Positions 13,958 to 21,028 of a stretch of DNA of 31,175 bases are shown here, piece after piece. This DNA comes from an uncultured Oscillospiraceae bacterium (GTDB lineage Bacteria; Bacillota; Clostridia; UBA1381), in the NCBI GenBank assembly GCA_945876665.1, contig CAMCPC010000001.1:1-31175 (forward strand), written 5' to 3'. Below the pieces are notes generated by a model that searched no databases, was not told the origin of the DNA, and saw only the letters and a list, made by a program, of their open reading frames with translations. A program made the position numbers and the translations under genes. How positions within the stretch are numbered: the stretch's first letter is position 1; each line of letters begins with the position of its first letter.

Positions 13958-15086
13958 ATTCTTTCTCCTTGAGAGTTTTTAGAAATACACAGAATTTTTC
14001 ATAATTATTTTCTGCTTTTATATCATATATTTTGTGGCGGAAAAGCTTTTTTTCGCCGTCGTTTTTTATTTTATTTTCCGCGTTTTTAAAAATCTGTCCG
14101 CTTTCCATGAAAAGCTTCCATATGCGGAATTCATCAATGTATTTTGCGAGTATTTTTTTCGCTTTGTCAGTTTCTCGCAGTTTTATTATGTTGTTGTTTT
14201 CCGCAATTTCAAGCAGGTCGTCAATGTTCTTGTAAACAGTATACTCACTTTGTGCCACTTCAATGTCACGCGGTACGGCAAGGTCGATAAATGCTCTTGT
14301 TTTCTGCGTTTTAAGCGCGGCGGCTGTTTTCGCCCTTTCAAGCGTCAGATGCGGACTTGAGGTGGCGCTTATTACCGCGTCGTATATGTCGAGATTGTCA
14401 TAGCGGCGGTCATAGTCTATTGTAACCGCGCCGTCAATTTTATCTGTCACTCCGCCGTGGGTGCGCGAAGTTGCATATATGTTTACATTTCCGAGGGACA
14501 GTAAATCCTTTAAAACTATTGAGCCTGTTTTTCCGCTTGCGCCGATTATAAGAACATTTTTATCGTTTAGTGTCCCCAGAATTTTCTGACACAGTTTTAT
14601 GGAAATAGTTGCCGCGGAAATGGGTGTTTTTGAAAGGAGCGTGTCAGTTTTGACCTTTTTAGCGCCGGTTACTGCAAGGCGGAACATGGTGTTCAGATAT
14701 TTTCCACAGCAGGAATGTTCCTTTGAAAATTCGTGCGCGTCCTTTACCTGTCCTAAAATCTGATCCTCACCCAAAATCATGGACTTAAGTCCCGACGCTG
14801 TCAGCATAAGATGTGTGCAGCAATCGTCATTTTCGTATATGGTGAGATAATCCGTAATTGCCTCGCCTGCGAGGGATACTAAATACGGAAGAAATTTCTT
14901 GCGTAAGTCTTCTCCCGCAAGATAAAATTCACAGCGGTTGCAGGTGGAAAGAATGACAACCTCAGATGCAATATTCAGTTTTATGTGATTTAAAATTTCA
15001 GCCTGTTTTCTTTTTGTGAAGGACACCCTTTCACGTACGCGTAAGGGTGTGTTTTCGTGGCTGACGCTGACTGCGAGTAATTGCAT
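13947..15086 (-). CDS. hemA: Glutamyl-tRNA reductase HemA
   Basis: A 379-residue protein that reduces glutamyl-tRNA to glutamate-1-semialdehyde, the first committed step of the C5 pathway. The active-site cysteine is in ILSTCNRCEFY, and the NADPH-binding region reads NVLIIGASGKTGS. It is somewhat shorter than the common length of about 420, mainly at the C-terminal dimerisation end. AAAGGA precedes its start and it lies 16 nt after cobI. It carries one exact repeat copy (encoding GTLN just before the NADPH-binding strand) and two one-mismatch inverted copies. Confidence 0.93.
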   Translation of the reverse strand: MQLLAVSVSHENTPLRVRERVSFTKRKQAEILNHIKLNIASEVVILSTCNRCEFYLAGEDLRKKFLPYLVSLAGEAITDYLTIYENDDCCTHLMLTASGLKSMILGEDQILGQVKDAHEFSKEHSCCGKYLNTMFRLAVTGAKKVKTDTLLSKTPISAATISIKLCQKILGTLNDKNVLIIGASGKTGSIVLKDLLSLGNVNIYATSRTHGGVTDKIDGAVTIDYDRRYDNLDIYDAVISATSSPHLTLERAKTAAALKTQKTRAFIDLAVPRDIEVAQSEYTVYKNIDDLLEIAENNNIIKLRETDKAKKILAKYIDEFRIWKLFMESGQIFKNAENKIKNDGEKKLFRHKIYDIKAENNYEKFCVFLKTLKEKEYEH

Positions 15087-15102
15087 TATGCGTTCCTTTC
15101 CG

Positions 15103-15786
15103 TTAGTGTTTTACTATAACTGTGGTGAAGTATCCATATTCCTTATGTCTTTGGATAGGCTCAATAAGCTCGTTTTCCATGCCGATACAGCTTGATACTA
15201 CGGCGTTATGTTCAAGACCGTGACGCTTTAAGATGTTGTAAATTGCGTCCGTATCTTTGCCGGCCTTCATAATTACTATCGTGTCAAAATCGTCGATGTA
15301 TTTTTCAAGGTTGGCGGATTTAAGGGAGGGAATTATTGCAACGGACTCGTTTCCCTCGCAAAGGCTTATCTGTGCCTTGTCCGCCGCGGCACAGAAAGAA
15401 GTTATGCCGGGTATGATTTCCATTTCGTGACCCGCGTCCTTAACTGCCTTGTGGACATAGGAGCAGGTGCTGTAAACCGAAACATCACCAAGCGTAATCA
15501 TGGCAATATTTTTTCCGTTGTCAAGCGCGGATATGATTTTTTCCGCCGCCGCACCGCGTGATAGCTGACGGGTTTTATCGTCAGAGCTCATGGGAAATTC
15601 AAGCTCAAGAATTTCCTTTTTATCCGTGTCAAATTCCTTGCGGATAATTTCAAGGGCGGTGGATTTTTCGCCCGATTTTTTCACGGGAACTGCGATAATA
15701 TCTGCCTTTTCCAGAGCGCGCAAAGCACCGAGTGTTATATATGAGCCGTCGCCCGCGCCAACTCCTACGGAATAAAATTTTGCCAT
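15103..15786 (-). CDS. cobI: Precorrin-2 / cobalt-factor II C20-methyltransferase (CobI/CbiL)
   Basis: A 227-residue SAM-dependent corrin methyltransferase. The N-terminal VGVGAGDGSYITLGALRAL and the central segment ITLGDVSVYS fit the CobI/CbiL family. With CbiK in the same operon, the natural substrate is the cobalt form, giving cobalt-precorrin-3. It is the first gene of the minus-strand operon and has AAGAGGT before its start. It is the only gene of this operon without a clear copy of the repeated motif. Confidence 0.9.
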   Translation of the reverse strand: MAKFYSVGVGAGDGSYITLGALRALEKADIIAVPVKKSGEKSTALEIIRKEFDTDKKEILELEFPMSSDDKTRQLSRGAAAEKIISALDNGKNIAMITLGDVSVYSTCSYVHKAVKDAGHEMEIIPGITSFCAAADKAQISLCEGNESVAIIPSLKSANLEKYIDDFDTIVIMKAGKDTDAIYNILKRHGLEHNAVVSSCIGMENELIEPIQRHKEYGYFTTVIVKH

Positions 15787-15819
15787 TGTGTTTACCTCTT
15801 AATCTGAAATATCTCATTC

Positions 15820-15848
15820 ATTCTATCACCAAATTCGGCAAAATGCAA
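15820..15848 (-). promoter_or_regulatory. Probable SigA promoter of the minus-strand tetrapyrrole operon
   Basis: Read on the minus strand, TTGCAT (15848-15843) and TAGAAT (15825-15820) are 17 bp apart, with TGA directly before the -10 element (extended -10). It lies 34 bp upstream of cobI and nearly back to back with the hemL promoter. Confidence 0.6.
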
Positions 15849-15853
15849 GAGAA

Positions 15854-15882
15854 TTGACAAGGTATTGCGGGGGTGATATAAT
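15854..15882 (+). promoter_or_regulatory. SigA-type promoter of hemL
   Basis: TTGACA (15854-15859) and TATAAT (15877-15882) have a 17-bp spacer; a transcript would start near 15889, just before GGAGG at 15892-15896. It diverges from the cobI promoter, so both operons could be controlled by one site in the short gap. Confidence 0.88.
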
Positions 15883-15905
15883 TTTCATAATGGAGGACTG
15901 GTAAT

Positions 15906-17192
15906 ATGAACACAAATAAAAGCAAAACCGCCTTTGACGAGGCGAAAAAATATATACCCGGCGGAGTAAATTCGCCTGTGCGTGCGTTTGCGAACGTAGG
16001 TACACATCCGCTTTTCATTGCAAAGGCAAAGGGGAGCAGGGTTTATGACATAGACGGAAATGAGTTTATAGATTATGTTGGCTCATGGGGTCCGATGTTC
16101 TTAGGACACGCGAAGGAGTGCGTAACCGAGGCGGTAAAAAGCGCGGTGGATAACGGCTTGTCATTTGGCGCGCCGTGCCTTGCGGAAACGGAGCTGGCAA
16201 AGAGGATTTGCGATATAGTTCCGTGCGTGGACGTGGTGCGTATGGTTAATTCCGGTACGGAGGCGACCATGTCGGCAATCCGCCTTGCAAGGGGATATAC
16301 CGGCAGAAATATTATTGTGAAATTTGAAGGCTGCTATCACGGTCATAGTGATTCGCTTTTAATCAAGGCGGGCTCCGGTGTTGCCACATTCGGCAGCGCG
16401 TCCTCGGCAGGTGTGCCTGAGGATTTTGCAAAATACACGCTTGTGCTTCCGTATAATGATGAGGCAGCACTGGACAGCGCTTTTGAAAAAATGGGCAGTG
16501 AAATAGCAGGTGTTATAATTGAGCCTGTGGCGGGAAATATGGGAGTTGTGCCGCCAAGGGAAGGATTTTTACAGAAGATACGCCTTCTTACAGAAAAGCA
16601 CGGCAGTGTATTTATCATTGACGAGGTTATGACGGGATTTCGTCTGTCACTGTCGGGCGCAATAGGACGGTTTGGCATTGACGCGGATATTGTGACATTC
16701 GGAAAGATTATCGGCGGCGGTATGCCTGTGGGCGCATACGGCGGAAAACGAGAGATTATGGAATTTGTTTCGCCGACAGGTCCTGTATATCAAGCAGGCA
16801 CACTGTCGGGAAATCCTCTTGCCATGGCGGCGGGCAACGCGCAGCTTGAATATTTGCAGGAGCATACTGATATATATGAAGAAATTGAACAAAAGGGCGC
16901 ATATCTGGAAAGAGAATTCAAGGCGGCGGCGGAAAAGCACGGTATTGATATACGCATAAACAGAGTAGGTTCAATGATGAGTGTATTTTTTACCGATACG
17001 GACGTGGTGGATTTTGAAACTGCGTGCAAGTCCGATACGGAAAGATTTAAGAAATATTTTAACGAAATGCTCAGACGCGGCATATACCTTGCGCCGTCGC
17101 AGTTTGAGTCGCTGTTCCTTTGTGACGCACACACAGAGGAGGATTTGGAAAAGACGGCGAAAGCGTTTGGTGAGGTTATGGAAATATTGTGA
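15906..17192 (+). CDS. hemL: Glutamate-1-semialdehyde 2,1-aminomutase HemL
   Basis: A 428-residue PLP enzyme at full family length that converts glutamate-1-semialdehyde, the HemA product, to delta-aminolevulinate. The PLP lysine is Lys267 in VTFGKIIGGGMPVGA. Other signatures are GGVNSPVRAF near the N terminus, VNSGTEATMSAIRLARG and IDEVMTGFR. The gene has its own promoter and is divergent from the rest of the pathway. Its sequence lacks the repeat motif found in the minus-strand operon. It ends in a TGATG overlap with the next gene. Confidence 0.96.
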   Translation: MNTNKSKTAFDEAKKYIPGGVNSPVRAFANVGTHPLFIAKAKGSRVYDIDGNEFIDYVGSWGPMFLGHAKECVTEAVKSAVDNGLSFGAPCLAETELAKRICDIVPCVDVVRMVNSGTEATMSAIRLARGYTGRNIIVKFEGCYHGHSDSLLIKAGSGVATFGSASSAGVPEDFAKYTLVLPYNDEAALDSAFEKMGSEIAGVIIEPVAGNMGVVPPREGFLQKIRLLTEKHGSVFIIDEVMTGFRLSLSGAIGRFGIDADIVTFGKIIGGGMPVGAYGGKREIMEFVSPTGPVYQAGTLSGNPLAMAAGNAQLEYLQEHTDIYEEIEQKGAYLEREFKAAAEKHGIDIRINRVGSMMSVFFTDTDVVDFETACKSDTERFKKYFNEMLRRGIYLAPSQFESLFLCDAHTEEDLEKTAKAFGEVMEIL

Positions 17193-18091
17193 TGAATTAT
17201 TATGAAAAGTGTACGCTTTGTCCGAGGAGCTGCGGCGCGGACAGAACAAAAATAACGGGCTTTTGCGGTCAGAGCGACAAGCTGTATGCCGCGCGCGCGT
17301 CACTGCATATGTGGGAGGAGCCGTGTATTTCGGGTGAAAGCGGAAGCGGTACGGTGTTTTTTACAGGCTGTAATTTGGGGTGCGTGTATTGTCAGAACAG
17401 AGAAATAGCAGACGGTCATATCGGCTTTGAAATAACCGCCGAACGACTGGCGGAAATTTTTCTTGAACAGCAATCAAGAGGCGCGAACAATATTAACCTT
17501 GTTACACCGACGCATTATGTGCCGCATATTATCCGCGCGCTTGATACGGTGCGCGGCAGAGCGCTTAAAATCCCTGTGCTCTATAACTGCGGCGGATATG
17601 AAAGTGTAAAAACGCTGAAAATGCTTGAGGGATATGTGGATATTTATCTGCCCGATTTCAAATACATGGACAGTGAAATTGCGAAAAGGTATTCAAACGC
17701 GGCGGATTATCCTGAAACCGCAAAAAAGGCAATAGCGGAAATGGTGCGTCAGACAGGGGAGTGCGCGTTTGATGAAAACGGCATAATGCAAAAGGGTACG
17801 CTTGTGCGCCATCTTGTGCTGCCGTCTTATATTGAAAATTCTGAAAAAGTGATCGAGTATCTTTATAATACATACGGCGGCAGTATTTATATGAGCATTA
17901 TGAACCAGTACACACCCATGCCGTATGTAGAGAACTATCCCGAAATAAACAGGGCTGTCACCGATGAGGAATATAATGAAGTGATTGACTTTGCCGTGGA
18001 TTTGGGCGTGGAAAATGCCTTTGTACAGGAGGGCGGCGCGGTGAGCGAAAGCTTTATTCCGCTGTTTGACGGTGAGGGTATTGTGAAATAG
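17192..18091 (+). CDS. Radical SAM protein, pyruvate formate-lyase activating enzyme-like
   Basis: A 299-residue radical SAM enzyme. The SAM cluster motif CNLGCVYC is at residues 60-67 (CX3CX2C, as in PFL-activase). An additional N-terminal cysteine set (CTLCPRSC, then GFCGQ) is typical of the stand-alone PflA-like subgroup of anaerobes. No PFL-type glycyl radical partner is nearby, so its substrate is unknown. I choose ATG 17192, which overlaps the hemL stop (TGATG); GTG 17189 is possible. Translation is probably coupled to hemL. A terminator follows. Confidence 0.85.
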   Translation: MNYYEKCTLCPRSCGADRTKITGFCGQSDKLYAARASLHMWEEPCISGESGSGTVFFTGCNLGCVYCQNREIADGHIGFEITAERLAEIFLEQQSRGANNINLVTPTHYVPHIIRALDTVRGRALKIPVLYNCGGYESVKTLKMLEGYVDIYLPDFKYMDSEIAKRYSNAADYPETAKKAIAEMVRQTGECAFDENGIMQKGTLVRHLVLPSYIENSEKVIEYLYNTYGGSIYMSIMNQYTPMPYVENYPEINRAVTDEEYNEVIDFAVDLGVENAFVQEGGAVSESFIPLFDGEGIVK

Positions 18092-18095
18092 AATG

Positions 18096-18122
18096 TGCTG
18101 TTAATAAACGGCATATTTTTGT
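18096..18122 (+). terminator. Probable terminator after the radical SAM gene
   Basis: A 7-bp stem with one G-T pair, TGCTGTT (18096-18102) with AACGGCA (18107-18113), has a 4-nt loop and is followed by a T-rich tract. Confidence 0.65.
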
Positions 18123-18133
18123 TTAGTATAAAA

Positions 18134-18201
18134 TACACTAAAATTAAACAGTGTAAATATTAAGTGTATATTTATGATGTAAAAACATATAAAATATACA
18201 C
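18134..18201 (+). promoter_or_regulatory. Putative operator half-sites upstream of an RHH gene
   Basis: Four GTGTA/TACAC-type half-sites lie in 68 bp: TACACT at 18134, AGTGTA at 18150, AGTGTA at 18163 and TATACAC at 18195. The first two form an inverted repeat. RHH proteins usually bind such repeated short sites upstream of their own gene. The AT-rich stretch also contains possible -10 elements that I cannot rank. Confidence 0.5.
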
Positions 18202-18215
18202 GAGGTGATAGTAGT

Positions 18216-18380
18216 ATGTTTGAAATCAAAAAAGAGGAATATGTAAACAAAACTTTTCGTATGCCTGTCACGTTAGTAAAAAAGTTAGAGGTTTTAGCAC
18301 AAAACAATAATGTGTCATTGAATAACCTCATAATACAGTGCTGTGAGTATGCAGTAGATAATCTGAAAGAGAAGAAGTAA
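18216..18380 (+). CDS. Small ribbon-helix-helix DNA-binding protein
   Basis: A 54-residue ORF, GAGGTG ribosome binding site 8 nt before ATG. The segment NKTFRMPVTLVKKLEVLAQN, then NNVSLNNLIIQCCEYAV, matches the beta strand plus two helices of Arc/CopG-type dimers (pattern FRMP...L...L...A...N.SLNNLI). Such proteins are transcription regulators or antitoxins. No toxin gene is adjacent in the same direction; the next gene encodes a HIRAN protein with its own promoter. Autoregulation through the upstream half-sites is inferred. Confidence 0.78.
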   Translation: MFEIKKEEYVNKTFRMPVTLVKKLEVLAQNNNVSLNNLIIQCCEYAVDNLKEKK

Positions 18381-18391
18381 AAAATATTATA

Positions 18392-18420
18392 TAGACAAAC
18401 TTGTCGAAAAATGTTATACT
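18392..18420 (+). promoter_or_regulatory. SigA-type promoter of the HIRAN gene
   Basis: TAGACA (18392-18397) and TATACT (18415-18420) are 17 bp apart. This places the in-frame ATG at 18411 inside the promoter and supports the later start at 18447. Confidence 0.7.
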
Positions 18421-18446
18421 ATATATCAAACTTGGGGGCGATTAAG

Positions 18447-18809
18447 ATGGAGGAAATGTATGTTACCGTAACGGGTTTTGGGAATTATTATAAGAAGAAG
18501 CCTTTTGCTATAGGCAACGTGCTTATCTGCGAAAAAGAGCCCGAAAACAAATACGATTCCGAAGCAATTGTTGTGAAGCTGCCTATTATCGGACAGGTGG
18601 GTTATATTTCAAACTCGCCGTACACAATGGCAGGCGGCACGACAAGCGCAGGAAGAATTTATGACAAGGTTGAGGACGTATTTTATATCCGTGTTTTGTT
18701 CACTACGCAGAGCAAGATAATCTGCCGTGTGGAAAACGGTGACAGAGAAGTGTTTGAAAAGGAAATACAGACACAGATAATGTCAGGCGGCGACTGGCTG
18801 CAGAAGTGA
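18447..18809 (+). CDS. Stand-alone HIRAN-domain protein
   Basis: A 120-residue protein that is almost only a HIRAN domain: VTVTGFGNYY, KPFAIGNVLICEKEPENKYD, SEAIVVKLP and GQVGYISNS are the family landmarks. HIRAN domains bind DNA ends or unusual DNA structures when fused to helicases and nucleases; stand-alone versions occur in bacteria and phage-like regions, with unknown partners. ATG 18447 follows GGGGG (18434-18438); ATG 18456 is an alternative. It follows the RHH gene but has its own promoter. Confidence 0.8.
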   Translation: MEEMYVTVTGFGNYYKKKPFAIGNVLICEKEPENKYDSEAIVVKLPIIGQVGYISNSPYTMAGGTTSAGRIYDKVEDVFYIRVLFTTQSKIICRVENGDREVFEKEIQTQIMSGGDWLQK

Positions 18810-18886
18810 AAAACGGTCAGCACCTTTGCATGGCGGAACGCGGAATGACAGGCAAAGCCCTTTATTGAAAATTTGAGGTGAAATGT

Positions 18887-20101
18887 TTGAAAAAGATGGA
18901 TTTGAAAAAGATAAAATCCGGAATAAATAAAGCTTTGTCCGCAGTATGGAAAAAGCTGTCGGGCATAAAACCCGTTGATGTGACAGTAACGGTTGTTGTT
19001 TTAACGCTGGTATGTCTTGTGATAGTGCCGTCGGTTGTAACGTGCGTTATAAACCGTAACAAGGCAGCATGTGAAAACCATATGTATAAAATACTTTCAG
19101 TGCTTTCCGATGAACTGAACAAGGAAGCGGAAAACGGCGGAACGTACTGGCATGATCTGATTATCAACGGTAATTATCAGAAGCTCATTGCTTCGCTTAA
19201 TGATAAAACAGGAGAAAGCGGCAAATATCCTTCGTCAAATTACTATATAAGAACAGGCGAAGAAAAGCTTTCTATAATATGTAAGAAGCATAAGGATATA
19301 TCCGAAAAGGAAATACGTTTTTCGCTTATGAAGGACGTGAACGTGGACGTTGCCCAAAGACCGCAGATAGGCGGACAGATAGCATATCTGACGGTAAGCG
19401 GACCTGACACATATTATCAGAATGACTCACTTGACAGCTCCAACCCTTCCAAAATGCAGTTCAGCGGCAGAGAGGTTGACAGGATTATACAAAATCTGAA
19501 GGTATGCGCTGTATATGTAGGCGGCGCGCGTGAGGAGCTTCCGCGAAGCAGGTACACGGTTACGACGGATAAGCTTGATATGACAAAGCCCGGTCAGACG
19601 CATCTCATTATCAAGTCAAATCCGACTTCACTGTGGGATAACAGCGCTTATGTGCCGTTTGTAATTGATGTAATCGGCAGAGATGACGTGGCGCCGCTGA
19701 TAGTGGACGGTGGCATTAACGGAAAATATGAGCTTGCCGCATGGGATTGGAGCGACTTTGTCGATGAAGCGTCAATGGAGAACGGCGGCAAGGAGTTTGG
19801 TGCGTCAATTATCCGCTATAACGGTAATTATTACTATTATCCGAACGGCCTGCATATTGTAAACAGCAATAAGAATAATAATCCGTTTAAGTTTGCACTT
19901 GATACGGAGGATGAAAAAAAGCCGGCGTATTATATTGAATTTGACACAACCTCAGTGATACTGAACAATGCCGATGAGGAAAAGGTTCATAACGGCAGCC
20001 TTAAGGTTGAAAATGAGCTTGTGTATATCTGGCAGGAAACATCAGCTAAAGAATTGCCGCAGGGCTGGATAAGAGTTTATTGTGAACTGAAAAAGTATTA
20101 A
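18887..20101 (+). CDS. Membrane-anchored protein of unknown function
   Basis: I do not recognise this 404-residue protein. It has a lysine-rich cytoplasmic N terminus and one transmembrane helix (about residues 33-54), followed by a large, probably extracellular part of mixed charge with no repeats. The topology resembles a signal-anchored surface protein or pseudopilin-like N terminus, but there is no prepilin cleavage motif that I can defend. I choose TTG 18887, which has GAGGTG (18875-18880) 6 nt upstream; the GTG at 18878 is inside that site. A strong terminator follows. Function is open. Confidence 0.7.
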   Translation: MKKMDLKKIKSGINKALSAVWKKLSGIKPVDVTVTVVVLTLVCLVIVPSVVTCVINRNKAACENHMYKILSVLSDELNKEAENGGTYWHDLIINGNYQKLIASLNDKTGESGKYPSSNYYIRTGEEKLSIICKKHKDISEKEIRFSLMKDVNVDVAQRPQIGGQIAYLTVSGPDTYYQNDSLDSSNPSKMQFSGREVDRIIQNLKVCAVYVGGAREELPRSRYTVTTDKLDMTKPGQTHLIIKSNPTSLWDNSAYVPFVIDVIGRDDVAPLIVDGGINGKYELAAWDWSDFVDEASMENGGKEFGASIIRYNGNYYYYPNGLHIVNSNKNNNPFKFALDTEDEKKPAYYIEFDTTSVILNNADEEKVHNGSLKVENELVYIWQETSAKELPQGWIRVYCELKKY

Positions 20102-20138
20102 AAAATATGGACATTGCATCGCAATGTCCATATTTTTT
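20102..20138. terminator. Bidirectional terminator between convergent genes
   Basis: A perfect 16-bp stem, 20102-20117 with 20121-20136, has a 3-nt loop ATC. It begins with an A tract and ends with a T tract, so it works in both directions. It separates the unknown protein gene from the RNase H gene, whose stop codon touches it. Confidence 0.93.
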
Positions 20139-20742
20139 ATTCAATACCGACAGCATCCTTTGCAAGACGGTCAGCCATATCATTGTACTTGTCGCCGCTG
20201 TGACCTTTTACCTTGATAAAATTGACCTTGACATTTTTGATTACCTCATTATAGAACTGCTTGTAGGCGACAGTGCCTGATTTGTTGGTTTTCCATGCGC
20301 CGCTGCACCATTTTTCAATGCCCTCGTAGTCGTAGTAAATATCAATTTCTTCTATATTATTATCCAGACAATACTGCATAGCCAGTTTTGCGCCCTCGAT
20401 TTCGCCAGCCACATTACGCATGGAAGCCATTTCAGGGTCGGAAAAGCTTTTGCTGAAGGTAGTATCTTCACCGTCGTAAAAAATCACAACACCGCAGCCG
20501 AAAATTTTCGTTTTAATATTGTAGCTGCCGTCCACATAAGCCACGGCGGTATTTTTTTGCGGAATGCTTTCATCAAAAAGGCTTATCTGACTGTTAACCC
20601 CAAGATATTCCTCCGCCTCCTTGAGGCTTTGGAAGCTTTTGTATTCCGCGCCGCTGTATCCGCTGACTTCCTTTCTGCATTCCTCCCATGTGTTGTAAAT
20701 CCCTGTATGATAACCATTTCTGACTGCATAGAATTTTGCCAT
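20137..20742 (-). CDS. rnhA: Ribonuclease H with N-terminal hybrid-binding domain
   Basis: A 201-residue protein. Residues 1-48 (MAKFYAVRNGYHTGIY, then CRKEVSGYSGAEYKSF) form the viroplasmin/RNA-DNA hybrid-binding domain known from eukaryotic RNase H1. From about residue 65 a type I RNase H domain follows with the acidic catalytic set: Asp in AVAYVDGSYN, Glu in AGEIEGAKLA, Asp in IYYDYEG and Asp in YNDMADRLA. It degrades the RNA strand of RNA-DNA hybrids. It is transcribed alone from its own promoter. Confidence 0.93.
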   Translation of the reverse strand: MAKFYAVRNGYHTGIYNTWEECRKEVSGYSGAEYKSFQSLKEAEEYLGVNSQISLFDESIPQKNTAVAYVDGSYNIKTKIFGCGVVIFYDGEDTTFSKSFSDPEMASMRNVAGEIEGAKLAMQYCLDNNIEEIDIYYDYEGIEKWCSGAWKTNKSGTVAYKQFYNEVIKNVKVNFIKVKGHSGDKYNDMADRLAKDAVGIE

Positions 20743-20780
20743 ATGTTATGTTCCTTTCTGATGATTACATTTACTACACT

Positions 20781-20808
20781 ATTATATAGGAAAAAACAAC
20801 AATTTCAA
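20781..20808 (-). promoter_or_regulatory. SigA-type promoter of the RNase H gene
   Basis: On the minus strand TTGAAA (20808-20803) and TATAAT (20786-20781) are 16 bp apart, 38 bp before the start codon. Confidence 0.65.
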
Positions 20809-20837
20809 TAAAAAAATAAATTTTTTTCAAAAAAAGC

Positions 20838-20863
20838 GGAACTTTTCTGAATTTAGGTACGTC
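20838..20863 (+). promoter_or_regulatory. ECF sigma-type promoter upstream of the SLH gene
   Basis: GGAAC followed by TTTT (from 20838) and CGTC followed by TAAT (from 20860) are separated by 17 bp. This is the GGAAC-N16/17-CGTC pattern typical of extracytoplasmic-function sigma factors. It would give a leader of over 400 nt for the SLH gene; no other gene lies in between. Confidence 0.6.
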
Positions 20864-20993
20864 TAATAACATGTAAGACATAATAGCTGAGAGTCAGCAT
20901 AACAAATTTAACCAAAAAATATTATGTAAATCAGCAGAATTTGTTAATTTGCATAAAATTTTAAAAAATGGTCGAATTGGAATAAAAAAGTTG

Positions 20994-21022
20994 TTGACAA
21001 CGGCATTATGAGATAGTAAAAT
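20994..21022 (+). promoter_or_regulatory. SigA-type promoter P2 of the SLH gene
   Basis: TTGACA (20994-20999) and TAAAAT (21017-21022) with 17-bp spacing; transcript start near 21029, giving a leader of about 260 nt. Confidence 0.8.
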
Positions 21023-21028
21023 ATTCAG

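Larger units (their letters stand above)
9356..14586. repeat. Dispersed short motif TTTAGTGTCCC, nine exact copies within the tetrapyrrole operon
   Basis: Exact copies in plus orientation lie at 9356-9366, 10205-10215, 11658-11668, 12126-12136, 12463-12473, 13184-13194, 13622-13632 and 14576-14586. One inverted copy is at 10874-10884. Six copies extend to CCCC. One-mismatch inverted copies occur at 14495-14505 and 14873-14883. Shorter inverted forms occur at 9873-9880, 10380-10387, 10418-10428 and 11859-11866. I saw no copy in the rest of the window. Copies fall in different reading frames (GDTK, RDTK, GTLK/GTLN, and GH-stop), so the constraint is on nucleic acid, not on protein. The role is unknown. 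Confidence 0.9.

Noticed and set aside
15787..15905. B12 riboswitch between cobI and hemL
   Set aside because: The gap is only 119 bp, filled by two promoters and ribosome binding sites, too short for a cobalamin riboswitch.
18810..18886. CTTTGC/GCAAAG inverted repeat before the unknown membrane protein as a terminator
   Set aside because: The arms are only 6 bp, the loop is over 20 nt and no T tract follows.
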